A DNA stretch of 64,000 nt from Phallusia mammillata (taxonomy: Eukaryota > Chordata > Ascidiacea > Phlebobranchia > Ascidiidae): positions 167,312 to 231,311 of the forward strand of contig QLIY01000034.1 in the NCBI GenBank assembly GCA_003260075.1, written 5' to 3'. Below are positions 18,394-31,300 of the stretch, piece after piece. Both the position numbers and the translations under genes were made by a program. Position 1 is the first letter of the stretch. Each line of letters begins with the position of its first letter. Below the pieces are notes generated by a model. The model had not been told where the DNA came from. It worked only from the letters and a program-made list of their open reading frames with translations, and searched no databases.

Positions 18394-21300
18394 TACACAT
18401 TGTTTACTGCCTGGTGAAAAGAAATGGTTGTATTTTTCTCTTTACAATATTGTTGTTGCCCTGTACTACGAAAAAACCCTTAATGTAAATGTAAAGCTTT
18501 TGTCCCCATTTTTTTCAAAAAATATTTGGTTGAAAGCAACAATATGGCTGCTTCGAGATTAGGCACGTGAACAAATTGTCTGCAGTAAGCTTTTTGTCGG
18601 TAAAGTAACCAGTCGTAACTTAAGACAAGTCGACTATCAAATCAAAACAAAGAAGCAATAAAAGTACGGATAAGAATGGTTGAACTTTGCACCCGAAACC
18701 ATTACAAGGTAACAATGGGATATTATTTACATTTCCTGTAATTTCTTTGAAAACTAAGTGGAAATTTGATTTTTGTCATTATGAGGTGTTTATCTTGACT
18801 TTGTCCTTCAGGTAATTTACCTAAGAGCTGAGACTAGGTCCGTTCAAATGTGTCAACTAGTGCATGTTGTTAAACATTGGCAATGTTATTTGTTGCTAAA
18901 ATCCTGTAATCAATCATAAAAAACACGTTTACCAAGAAATTAGGTGACAAAAATTTAGAATGAGGTTCAAGGACCGTGTAAACTGTACATGTTATAACAC
19001 GACGATCTATAATTTTGTATTCATAACCTTCCCTGACGTTATACTTTGATTGTGATTGTACTATCACATAAATAGGTGTGTAGTTTTTGAAACATTTTGT
19101 GCAGCCAGCACAACTGAGTCAACAGTTTTGTGTTCTGTTAATCTTAAACTAAATAGTTTAGAACGTGTGGAAAGTCCACTGTCGGTCTGGGTAGGCTGAC
19201 ATTTTGTTCTTTACCTTTTTCTTACCTCCATAAAAAATATTGCTGGTTGTTGGAGATGACAGTTATAGCATATTAAGTTAGGTATATATCACAAAATGTG
19301 TAAGGTATCTTGTTTAATTATGTTGGATATATTTATTGAAAAGAAAACGTCTTGTCGTTTAATTCAAGTTATAAGCAAATTGAGCGCCTCAATGAGAAAG
19401 AGAATTGAAAAATGAATTATGTAAAGGGCTATGCGGTTTAGGTCGTCTGAGACGCGCTAGCTTTGTGTTGTCATAAAACAGATAATTGGGTTTTCGTTGA
19501 AGTCTCGTTGGGATGTTTATTAGAACGATGCACTGAAACATTATTTCGTATTTTATATGAAGCTGTAGGTATATTCGTTTGTAACAGACGAATTCTGCAA
19601 ACCTGCAATGTAGGCTACGAACAATTTGCAAATATGCCAAAAACGTGTTTATCAGCATGACGTTTTTGACAAAAGTGTTTGAAAACCTCAATTATAGGTA
19701 GGGCCAATGCTGCTGCAATCATAATGCGCCCAGCCTATTAAAGGCGTTATACCCAGTTTTTTTAAGGTTTGGTTTGGGTGACCGCTAAGTAGTTTTAAGA
19801 GACCGCTAGTGTTTCATTTAAATACCAAAAAATAGCCATATTTGCTTAAATAGCCATTTTGGGAAACCGCTGGAGAAATTTGGGGGACCGTTTCGGTCCT
19901 CTAGCAAGTCATTTTGCAAATGCATACATTGTTCTTCTCTTGTGTTGTAAACACATTTGTGTTTTTGATAGGTCACAAATCGTGGTGGCAAACATCAAGT
20001 GTGTACTAACTTACTAAACGTTGTTGAAATTAAGGACAAACTAAGGCATACAGAAAATCGTATTTTTGTAATTATAGGTCGTCCATCATAAAAGTGAAAA
20101 ATCTTAAAAATCGGAACGGTATAACAACCGAGTTCATAGCCATAGGAAAGCAGGCGTAAACGATTGTGCTATCGTCAGTTTTATGTGGCCTGGTTTTAAC
20201 TCGACACTTTCGGAGTTGCTACATGCCAAGTAGGCTTGTGTTGTTTCAAGTTACAGATTTGAACATGAAGTATAAAGCTTCATGCGTTATTGCGCGCAAA
20301 TGATCTCATTCAATTTTAACATTTGTCAAATATCATGAAAGCATGTTTACTATTCCCAAACTTATAGATAGACGGTTGCCAACGACCAGTCACTTACATA
20401 TAACCTCTACCGACTGGCGAGTCGTTTTTTTTCTTCACGAGAAAAAATAACTTAACCTTGATTAAAAAAGCTTTGATTCTTACCTGAAGGACTGTTATCG
20501 GCATGGGTTGTGCAAAAAAGTTAATGGCGTGTTGACATATCCAACAAACTCGCGCTGTATCCAATGATACCTGTGATATCTTTTGTTTGCAAGGTTATAA
20601 AACCCTTTTAGTCGGCCTTTGCACTGTGCGTATCACAAACAGGTTTAACAGCGAAAACATATTTAACAAGTCTGTTAAATATTTTCAAATCGACTTTACA
20701 CAAAACAACAACGTCTGTATCTGTTGCTTGAAGGATGTATAACGAATGTGGGTGAAACAAAAGAGGTGTGCTTTTTTATTTAAAAATCTTACTTTACAAC
20801 CAATGACGTTGTTGTTGCTGCTAAAAATCTTCATGGTACGCTTGAGGCGGTGATGTGTAGATAAACTTACGTCCTTTTTAAACGTGCCTGGCATCGAACT
20901 ATAAATGCCTGCACCTGTAACGTTTGGAAACTCCCATTCCGTTGCTAAGGTTTTGCCAGTCATTGTTTGAAATTCCTGTTTTCTGGTTAACTCTGCAGCA
21001 AACTTATAGTCTGAACACCACCCCGTCCTAATTGTGTTTTTCAAGGTACTATGTTAATGTAAAGCAATGATGCCCAACAGTGTTAACCGTAATATCGCCC
21101 CGAATGCAATTGAGGGGTTACACCAAAGGTCTTATCATGATTTTTTAACATGCAAAACTCAGCGAGTTTTTACCAATCTTCGTTTTTGTTTGCTTGTTGG
21201 AGTTTATGCACCTGCTTGGTGTTGCGTTTTGTGTCACTTTTATTGCAACTAACAATATTAATTATATACAAATATAGTATGAAACCTAAATGCCATTTTT

Positions 21301-22570
21301 ATAAAATAAAAGGTACCGGGTGTATTTGCATGAACACATCATCATTCTCGCCTATCCTGTTAGATGTCCTTTAACTGACATTTCGATTCACACGTTTATG
21401 ATCTATAGCTACTCTATTTAAGCCCGTATTACCTTGCAGCCTAATTTTAAATCACTACAAACATCCGATAAAGGTAACAAATAGTTTTAAACATGTCCTG
21501 GCGTTAGCAGTTTTAGTGTCTCGCTTAATGTGCCGTGAAATTGTACGTTGCTTGTGTAACATGCATAGGTGGTGTTGCCAGCACAGCCTTAAAGGATGAC
21601 TTTGCTCAGTGACCCATGATAACTTTGTCCTGCTTGGTTCATTTCAGACCTTCTTTTTACCTGTACCGTATTTATTAGTGCCATTTTGGGCCGAGTTAGT
21701 AGAACTTATTTACGTTAATATTTCATGCCTAAATGAAGTGAAAAAGACGATTAGTTTCATTTTGCTAGTTCAAATGAACTTGCACGCCATTGTAGCGATT
21801 AAAGCCGTTGCTTAAAGTAAATTTCAGTTCGGCATCGAGTATCCGGGCTTTCCGAAACCAGTCACTCAATTGGAGCTGTTAAATGTATAGACCGCAAGAG
21901 CAGAAGGCTTATACAATAGTCCGACGAACCTCGATGACATCGGAGTCATGTCACAATCATGTGCATTGTTTTTTGGATTGTGCGTGCTTAAATATGCTAT
22001 GTATTGATTTTTGTGGTGGCAAAAACCTTTTCAATTACAATACTTGTAAAACCACCAAATTAAAATTGAAAAAATTGCGCATCAGTTATATAACATAAAT
22101 ACTTATCATTGGACTTCACCGCAAACCAGCAACAGGCTGTGAATCTGATAGCACCAACAGCACACAGTATCCCACCAAGGTTATGTGCTGAGTGCTGACA
22201 ACACCTAAATTTGCAACTTAAAGTTGAACAGTTTTCTGTTGTGTTTTGTCTTTGTTTTGAAGTTAATGTGTTAGCAGTCCTGTTGTAAGTTAAATGTTAG
22301 TATTGTATGAAGTTGTTTAACGTTTAAAGGAATGGTGTAAACAACAAAAGAGTTGTAAATTTATCCAAGCACATCTTTTGGCTACGCCTCTGTGGACTTT
22401 AAACACAAAATTTGTTTACCTTGAAAACAAGTGGTTTAACCGTCATTTTTTTCTAATAAATGTAAACACAACCAAGCCTTGTAAATGTATGTAAGCTTTT
22501 TATCAACGAGAAGCAAATAGGTTTAGTTTACAAGGACTGTCAAATGACCTTTGGCAATAGTTCCCACTTC
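18394..22570. other. Gene-poor stretch
   Basis: Apart from the dispersed repeat at 19752-19890 I see no supported feature. The 119-codon minus ORF at 20685-21044 has no splice context or known motif and is not called. Confidence 0.45.
19752..19890 (-). repeat. Dispersed repeat family, copy 2 of 3
   Basis: Inverted relative to 13649-13767 and 61843-61970: GGGTGACCGCTAAGTAGTTT, then AAGAGACCGC, then AAATAGCCAT in reverse order. One end reads CCCAGTTTTTTTAAGGTTTGG-like sequence, the other CAGCGGTTTCCC when reversed. Confidence 0.75.
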
Positions 22571-22589
22571 ATTTAAAAGACATTTTACC

Positions 22590-22770
22590 CAGGGCAAACC
22601 ACTGCGTGCCCGCGTGCACGCACACACACTCTCTCTCTCCACGCACCACTCTTCTCCTGCTGTTCTCTTTTATATGCGCTTTCCTGTCAACTCCACCCGC
22701 CTGTTGCGTTTTTCCTCCGTTGCCGTTGAGCACTCTTTTAATCTCCGTCACGTGACCGACCTTCGTGGCA
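22590..22770. promoter_or_regulatory. CpG-rich promoter-like segment
   Basis: GC- and CpG-richer than its surroundings. It has CGCGTGCACGCACAC, a CT tract (CTCTCTCTC) and the palindrome GTCACGTGAC at 22747-22756 (USF/MITF-type E-box). It resembles the other CpG-rich islands at 50.4 and 60.2 kb. No coding exon is attached, so a non-coding transcript or distant first exon is possible. Confidence 0.35.
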
Positions 22771-25700
22771 TGACGACGCTGTAGGTTGTTACTTTTGCTT
22801 GTACACACTCCCTGCTTCAAAGCAAGAACAGTAAAACGTAAACTGAACCACTGGGTTTCTGCCTTGTCTAGTTCCTTCACTGTCTGTATATGACATGTTC
22901 TTTCTTTCAACGGCTCCGTTGTGTTTCCTGCATGGTGTTTGTCAAAAAATGTTTTGCAATCCGCTTAATAATTTATATTTAAAATGTCACAAACAATTTC
23001 GGGTTTGTACAGAAAAACCAAGACACCGTTGATAGTCCAAACTAACACCGCTTATCAGTCTCGAACAGAACAAGGTGATGCCTTGTTTTAGTATGATTAT
23101 GAACATCGCCGTATTCTTATGTGCGCTCTTAAACTAGCAGCGTTTGATATTTGCTGAAGGCCTGGGCTGGTCCAACGAAAAGCTCAAATTTTCTTCATTG
23201 TGCTCCCACGCATCAGGTCTGTCGTGCTTCAATCATTACAGTGCAAATAAACTTATGTGGCTTTCAAAAGCTTTTAAAAGTGGCCGCTTCTGTTATGCAG
23301 TGGAAAATAAAGCGCGCATGTTATCATCTAAAGCGCCGTAAACAATACCTGATCAACTGTAACACAATCCTTTAGGCCCAAACCCACTCTACGCTGGCTG
23401 TATTCACTACCAGCCTCATGTTTTAAAACGTTGCGTTGTAGTTTTAGCGCACAACGCTGCGGTTTAAAATACATGTCCGTTAAACCATGATGGGGCTTTC
23501 CAGATTCATGTTTAAACACGATTTTTTGTGTTTTTTGGTTTACGAGTTTACACACCTATAAACATGTTAAAGGTCTCCAGCATTACAGTGAGGATGATAC
23601 TGTGCTTACACCAGTATGCGTATACTAGCTTTAGTTAAACGGCACTTAAATAAATATTTATGTTTTGCTGAATTCAGCAATATTTATGTCAGTAATTTGT
23701 GTTGCCGATTGCGTTTTCAAAACAATCCACATCAGAAATGTAAACAAATTGAGTCGGTTTATCGCAGGAAGCTTCAGAACTTCCGTTATTCTTCATAACA
23801 TTTGCTATTTATTCTCTCATGACTAGCAACCACTAATATCTCATAACTAGTATCCACCAAATCGTAAAACAATATACAACAAAAACAAGCCAAAACATTG
23901 TATTATTGTAAAAGGCAGAGTACGAAAAAAACAGAATAGGTTTGGCACTTGTATCTGTTCGTAATTGTAAGTTATTGAATTTTGTGCGGTCACTTGTTTG
24001 TCTGTATTCGAAAGTATTATACACGAACCTTGTTAAATTAGCTTGTATTGATCGTCCTTTCGCCACTGATTGAACCGGTAAAATTATGTCACACCCTTTG
24101 CATCAATTCATGTAGCACACAATGCCCCTGCTCCTACTTACTAAGAATAATATCGTGGATATTGTCAAATAAAATGCTATGGATTTCGTAGAAGTCATAC
24201 ACATGATATTATGTGCTTAACCACAAATATGTTCTGTTTAAATATTGACATCAGTTAGCGACCAATGTACATCTTCGCGGTTTCATTCGTTGCTGTCAAT
24301 GTTAGCGGCATTGTACAGCAAGTTTTTTTTAAAATTTGCATATTGTAATACCAATGTTCCTTGTTGTTACCCAAAAGTAATGCTATTTTTGTATATGCCC
24401 TAAGGCTTTTGCGTTTATCTTTGTTTGACATGTTTAATGATTACCTTGGCCTTCTGACCCCCCACTAAGTCGATTTAAAAGGTGGACGTGCATAAAACGA
24501 TGTTTTCGGAAAACTTTGCAAATGTATATGCCACAATTAACATTGTTTAACCATTTTGCCAAGATATATCAGACAATTAATCAACTGCAATAATTTGTAT
24601 TGCACAGTTCACAGCACAAAAACACATAGCCCACATACAAATTGCTACAGTTAACAAACGGTCAATTAATAATAAGCACTTGGCAACTGTATTTACTGAT
24701 TTGAGGAAACTGGCAAAACTCACGAACTGGCAATACCCGGCATTGGATGTCACCAAAGTTAGATTAGTGGGGTGGATTGCTCTGTTATCGTTAATTATAA
24801 GACCATGGTTTTGCATTATCTTACAGTCAAAATTAAAATCGACATTCCCGAACCACCGAACCACAGTTGTAAGTCGGACCCGGTTGGGGCCTATAGGTTC
24901 CTTAAAAAACGGGCATGAGTCGGGCCCAACTTCACACTCTGTATCAGTATTTATGTATTAAAAAAAATAGAATTAACTGGCAGTAGCTAGTTGCTGACCA
25001 AATACCCAACAGCTCTAAAACCCCTTATTCACACCCATTGTCTATTAACGTTTTTTGTGTTTCTTGTCTTTGTCTTTCCGGAAGCTTTCATGTATAGGCC
25101 TGTCGATCAAAGTTTCTGCCTTAAACGGACTTCTAAAAAGCGATTTCGGGCCAGGCTTTATGCTTGTATACTTTCGGGTTTGGGCTATAATTTCAGGCCC
25201 GTTTGCAACTCTAAACCGAACCATTAGAAATTTTATCACACAGTTTTTACACTAAAACATAAATAGAATATTTTAAACACAAATAAATCCGCTATAATGT
25301 ACATAACCTATGACTATATCTTTAAGGTGAAGAAATTGTCGACCCCAAACATGCCAAATTATTTACCTTCGGAACTAACACCTTAAAAAACTCTTTAATA
25401 ATTACCAACGCCTGTTACTTTTGTGTTATATCCCGGCCTTTAAATTATGATAAAAATAAAATTTTGACACAAACCTAACCCCGAATATAACGTGATGAAC
25501 GTAAGTTATAATGCTTTTTGAGTTTTTGGTATATTGTTTCGAAACCCCATTTTCGGCTTTTCAGCAAACTCGCAAGCTTTCCGGTTGAATGTCATTATCA
25601 GTTAAGACAGTTACATGTAACTGTACTGCAGTTTTTTTTTATGATTTAGAGTGAAATGTCTTTAGTTATGGCCTTGACTATGATTACAAAGGTGACATAC

Positions 25701-26647
25701 AAATGACACTTCAGGGATCGCAGCATCTTTGGAAATCACTGCACTTGATTGAGAAATTTATATTATTGGCTAATATTCATTACTTTTAGGATGATTTTAC
25801 ATTGCACATCAACACAATCTTACGACACACCAAGTGTGCTGCGGTACCAAGCACTTATTTGTGTTGCTAAGTTGTACACTTCTATTTCAATTTTCAATTG
25901 ACATTTTCCTATCTTAGGACTAAAACCAGATGTTGTGAGACGCCTTAAAAAGGCTATGTGAGTTACTTCATAACTTACAACACCAGCAAACATCGCTGCC
26001 ATTGGGCTTTTGAAAAATGACAGAGAGAGGCATATAGCTACAAAAAGTTTGCTTTGTTCACATCAAAAACTAGAAGCTCGTTTAATCGTTTCCGCTTTGG
26101 CTTGTTTCATGGGATGGTTGTACTACAGTCTTGTCGTTCTTGTTTGGACTCGTGATCAGATCAGTTTCCTTTGCATTTTTGCGTAGCTTCTTTCGCTCGT
26201 CACGGTTTAACAACTTCAGGCAAACTGCCGAGAGACATTACAAGGCAGTTTTGTAGCTGAGCAAATATTTCCTGCCCAAAGTTAAACTGTAACAAAGTTA
26301 TAACCGTCACTTGTCCTACTTTCGTGTCCGCTCTTTGACGATTGTTTGCCAAAAAATGTTGTTACTTTTCTATTTAACAACTTTCTTTGCTTTCTTTGTA
26401 TTTCAATTTTGTCTTTTAAGCTAAAAACTTAGTTTCTAAACCTCATAAGTGCAGCATTTCCATTTAATACATCTATGTTAAAATTAATTTCTCCTCTTTT
26501 CGCCTCGAATTTGTTTTCATACGTTTTTTGCGTTGTTGGTAATCTCTGTTGCAGAGTATTCGGTGTATGTTATCTTTTGATTAACTCTAACAGCATTTGC
26601 CCCACAAATGTTTTCAGTTGTGTTGTGAATGCACAAAACAGTAAAAT
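22771..26647. other. Gene-poor stretch
   Basis: Contains the transposon at 24862-25213. Otherwise AT-rich, with only short random ORFs. Confidence 0.45.
24862..25213 (-). mobile_element. CGGGCC-rich hAT MITE family, inverted copy
   Basis: Starts CACAGTTGTAAGTCGGACCC and ends GGGCCCGTTTGCAACTCT, the reverse of 48212-48556. Flanks CACCGAAC and AACCGAAC match at 7 of 8, consistent with a target duplication. Confidence 0.75.
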
Positions 26648-26803
26648 CAGTGATGGGATTCATCCGGTTCGCACCGGTTCTATAGGACCCTCTCACGAAA
26701 TTTTATGAGATCAGCGAACCGGTTAGCAATACTGGTTACTGTCAAAGAAAATGTGACTTTTTGTAACAGAACAGGCTGACAAAAAAATTGAATCCCACCA
26801 CTG
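26648..26803. mobile_element. 156-bp hAT MITE with perfect target duplication
   Basis: CAGTGATGGGATTCATCC at the left is answered by TTGAATCCCACCACTG at the right. The 8-bp duplication AGTAAAAT (26640-26647, 26804-26811) is perfect, implying a recent insertion. A second pair of CCGGTTCGC / GCGAACCGG motifs lies inside. Confidence 0.88.
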
Positions 26804-26811
26804 AGTAAAAT

Positions 26812-28008
26812 CATGTTGGCAGAGAAATGACGAACTGTGTTGTTGTTGCCCTGAAGAATATCAAATCACAGCGGTCTATAATAAATTACCGTAATATTTG
26901 ATTTATTTTACGTACAAAAATTCTTTTTGGTTATTCGACCTTATTACTGCATGTGCCGGCCGCACCATATTAACATAACACGACTGTACTGCGCTCGGCC
27001 ACTAAGCTCAGTTGTTACATGGATTAAACCAAAATACAAATCCAATAAACGTCTTCAATGAATATAATCGGTTCATAATCGTTGTAAATTTGAAGGTTCT
27101 CATTTCAAGCCTTGACCAGTAAGAAAAATATACAAAACGCCGCGAAAATAACAAACCATCAACCCACTACCTTGAGTGTGGCCAATAAAGTATTTTTTCA
27201 AAAAACAGAAACAAATTTTTTGACCTTTTTTTGCATAAAGCAGGTTTCTTTCGATTACGCCCCGTTGGCTCCTTGACACGCGAAAACATAGTTGTGTCAT
27301 CGAGGAAGGCTCTGACGTGTATCGCCCACATTACCCTTCAATTACGTTCTTACAATTGTGGAATGTCAATTACCAACAGCTTGAAATTTAAGCGCTTATA
27401 AGCGCGAAGGCTATTCAAACAGGAAGAACTTAAAGTCTTTAAAGATCGTGTTTTCTGATATTGAATAGTCTGCAACCTTTATAGGTCAATCCATTCACTC
27501 TTTTTGGTCACTTTACGCATGGAAAATAAATAACTTCAGATAGCCTATAGATAACTAAAAAATGATATGGTAGTGTTTTTTTCTTCTGCTATTTGTTTAC
27601 ATCTTTAAACATCTCAATTAAAAATATATACTAACTACACCCTAATTTTTGGGCTTCGTATTTAATATGGTGCTTTATGCAAATAGGCATGTACCAATAA
27701 ATAATACATTCTTAATCCAAAGTTCATTTCCTCTGCTTATGTTTATTGTTGGCCTGCTAACACTGGCTTGTGCTTGTGAGAGAAGCAAAACACAAATGAC
27801 AATTATATGTGTGTTGTCAGCATCGGTCACCCAATCGGTTAGGCACATATGGTACAAGATTCATCACCGTATTACAAGCCCGTTTTCAGTTAATCGATTT
27901 GGTTTTAGAACGGTACAAGCGTGTCATATATGGGCAATAAATAATACATGTTACGCAAAAATTTGCGAGCTTTAGATTTTGTAGACAGCGCGTTCAAATA
28001 ATTTATAC
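26812..28008. other. Gene-poor stretch
   Basis: AT-rich. The ORF at 27649-27975 (108 codons, plus) overlaps an opposite ORF and shows no motif or splice context. Nothing else is supported. Confidence 0.45.
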
Positions 28009-28318
28009 CAGGGGTCGGCAACCTTTTTGGCGACGCGTGCCAATTTACTTGTTATTTCCATGTGTTAATGACCTCGCGTGCCAACGTTTTTCTAGATAAT
28101 TGTGGTTCGTGCCAGCAGATACCAATAATAAAGAGAAAGCAGAGTGTGATGTGCATGTAAAGCTGAATTTTAAGACAATAGCATGATAAAAACTGAAAAC
28201 TAGCAGTGTAACAGGTTAAATTGTTACTTCAATATAAACACGCAAATTGGTTGGCGTGCCATGAAAAAACACCTCGCGTGCCAACCTTGGCACCCGTGCC
28301 AGGGGTTGCCGACCCCTG
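28009..28318 (+). mobile_element. Intact 310-bp hAT MITE (empty-site reference copy)
   Basis: Ends CAGGGGTCGGCAACC and GGTTGCCGACCCCTG, with a perfect 8-bp duplication ATTTATAC (28001-28008, 28319-28326). It is the same element as 13914-14539 in opposite orientation, without the nested insert. Confidence 0.93.
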
Positions 28319-28326
28319 ATTTATAC

Positions 28327-31300
28327 ACTTAAAAATCTAGATTTCGGTTATTTGCCTTTAGGTATGTAATATGTATGTGATATATATATTTAGAAAAACG
28401 AGCTTGGCGACTGTGTCCAACAGAGGTACGAATATCGTGACGTACGAATAAATGTTGGTTTCAGTTAAGATTCTACTTTCTGTTTTATATTTAGGGCGTT
28501 CAATACTACCATATCAAAATCTTCATACCATTTGATGGTGTTTACGCTGTGAAAGCATGAAAAATGATTTTCAAACTAAACGGAATTGGTTGCGCCGTTT
28601 GGTTGTATCTGTTCATAATTTACTGTGAAACATTTGCTGATCTGAGCAGCTGGCTCTGCTTGGTGTGTAGTGTTTCGTGTAGCGTGTCATCCAATGCGCA
28701 ACAATTACTAGGAAACCTCCCGCGCACAACGTCACGCCACCAGAATTTGAACGGAAATAAGCCATTGTTACCTAGGTGTACAGACGCGGTAACGCGAGAC
28801 CAGGCTTTTACCTTGGTCGTTTTGTCAAGTCATAGGATCTGCTATACCATTGGCTATACTTTGATAGATTCCTTTTGTGATAGGGATTTGGAAAATTACC
28901 AAACAAGTGGTGCTCAGTAAAGCAATCTGCCTTTTGTTTTGAACTACATGAATATAATTTGAGTCTGAGTTTTCGAAAATGAAACAAATCGCCGTAAGTA
29001 AGCTATCACAAACCATTTGTTAAGTTTCAAACCCCAACTGCCACAGCAAATTAAAAACAGATTTAAGTGCTCTTGTCCTCTAAAAAGCATTTAATGACGT
29101 TAATTCAAAATCTTGCCAAAGCTAAGCATGCTCAGTATTGGTGCCATAAAGTACTGCATAAAAAGCTACTCACGGCATATTCATTTCATATTATATGAGT
29201 ACAAGTATTCATTATTAAGTTGTTTTTTTGTATTTTAAAGGCGTACCCAAATTGGCTTGAATTCTATGACAACGCTTACATTGTGTTTGTATACTAAATA
29301 TTTTCGCTCTTAGTAAAGGACTCATCGACACAGTGTTATGTAACTAAAAATCGTTTTAATTTGTTTTGTAATGATACCAAATTATGTTCAGAAAGATGTG
29401 TGTCGTACAAAACGTCTTAATTAAGTTATTAATACTACTTATCCAATGGCACCATATCTATTTGTGAAAACTGTCGCCTTGTCTAAATGAGCGTCTTTCT
29501 GTCGATTGATCATGTTGTCCGTTGAACTTTCGGTTCAAATGTATACATATATATTCAGACTGCACAATGGCTATATTCTGGTTATATGTTTTGCTACTGA
29601 TTTTTTCTTAAGACGGTGTTTAAATTGTTTGATACACTGCCAGGTGGCCACGTTTTATGCTTGTTCATTTTTTTGGTTTGGTTTCCGTTCACAAAGCTTT
29701 ATGAGCGTTTAGTTTACTGTAACAACCCCAACTAAACATAAAAACAGTGTGTGGACTCAGTTTAAGTTCAGGGACCATAAATGCGCCTTTGAGTAATATT
29801 GAAAACTGTTTCAAGCCTCAAGAATAGTTTTTTTTTTGTCAGCACTACAAGACTATTATGTACCAGCAGTTTTAGGGTTGTTGGTTTCTCAAAACTTCCG
29901 ACGAACGGATAAGCGCTTATTAGATTTTTTGTTATTTATTTTGCAGAAGACTAAAGCAAAGCGCCAGACCGCAACCATTTTAAAGTCCACTTCCCGCTTT
30001 GCAGACGACAGGTAGACGACACACACCCAATTTCCTTCCTTGTCTTACTACATGTACATTACGACTACGTTTTCATACTGAACCTCTGTTGGACACTTGC
30101 TTATGCCGACCACAACGTTTTATTGGCAAGGTGAGTCTTAAAGTTAGAAACGCCGAACAAAAACCCAGTTTTAATTATATTTTGGCCTTTGGACGATTTA
30201 TCATGACTTGCTTGATAGTTTAGATTTAGAATCTTAACTGCCCCATATATCTTGTCTAACGAGAATTGTTGTAGGCTGCATACATGGTTTAGGAAGTTTT
30301 TAATTTGTGTTTGGGGTTAACTTTGTCTTGTTAATAAGGTCTTAAGTCGCCGGTAGGTCTAGTCGCGAGGCAAAAGTGAATTCAGACATTATAGTGACTT
30401 TTTAATCGGTTTTGGTTAATTTGGATGCATCAGTTATGTCTGTTTTTTTTGTCGTTTTGGGATAATTTCTGTTTTCAGGCACATTGATTACCAAACAAAT
30501 GACCATAATTAAGGCAAAGTCTATTAAAACCATCCAGTTTACGTTTAATAATGGGGGTAAAAACACATCTCCAAGATATCGTCGAAAATCTTGGTCCTGC
30601 TGTTTCGTCTTCTGTAACAAAAATACGTTCAGCATCTTACCAAACCGAACCCGCAAAACTTTCAAACCAGTAATATCAGCACCATTTAAATCCCAAGAAA
30701 CACCACATTGCGAAAACGTAAATATGTTTAATTACAAAAGAACATTAAAACAAACCATCCAGATCTGAGAAATCAAGTGTAACTTCCTAGGACTCTAATT
30801 TGGCGTTATTTATTGCTGATCAACGCAAAAAAATGCTCTGTTTTTGTTTTGCATGTGTAGTGTTTAATGCGATTTCGGGTTTTGTCGAAGTTTATGCTAC
30901 ACAATTAATTGGATTGTATTTATCATATTGGTTAAAAACTCTCCTGTTGGATGTCTTATGTTTCCGTTTATTTCATTTGTTAAATTGGTCATTTTATAAA
31001 GTGCTGCTTATTACAAACGTTTGGGCAGAAATTCAAGCTATCCACAAAGCTAATGTAATAAATCAGATGTAAACAATACTTGTTGTAAACGTTGCTAAAA
31101 AACGTATCGATTTTAGGGTTTCGTTGTTTTTGTGTAATAATTACTCAACCCACGTTAGGTGCTGACAGAAAGGGCTTATATTAAACGAAACACATAAGCC
31201 TTGAATGTCATTGTGAATTTATAAGCGTTTTGTGACCTCCGTTAAATATTAACTTATTCTTTGTCCCAACGTTATCACCAGTCTCTTGTTTACTTATACG

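Noticed and set aside
20685-21044. 119-codon minus ORF
   Set aside because: Isolated in a gene desert, no recognisable motif, length within chance expectation for this many kilobases.
28564-28920. 118-codon plus ORF with hydrophobic start
   Set aside because: It looks faintly like a signal peptide, but composition and the lack of conserved motifs or splice sites do not support a gene.
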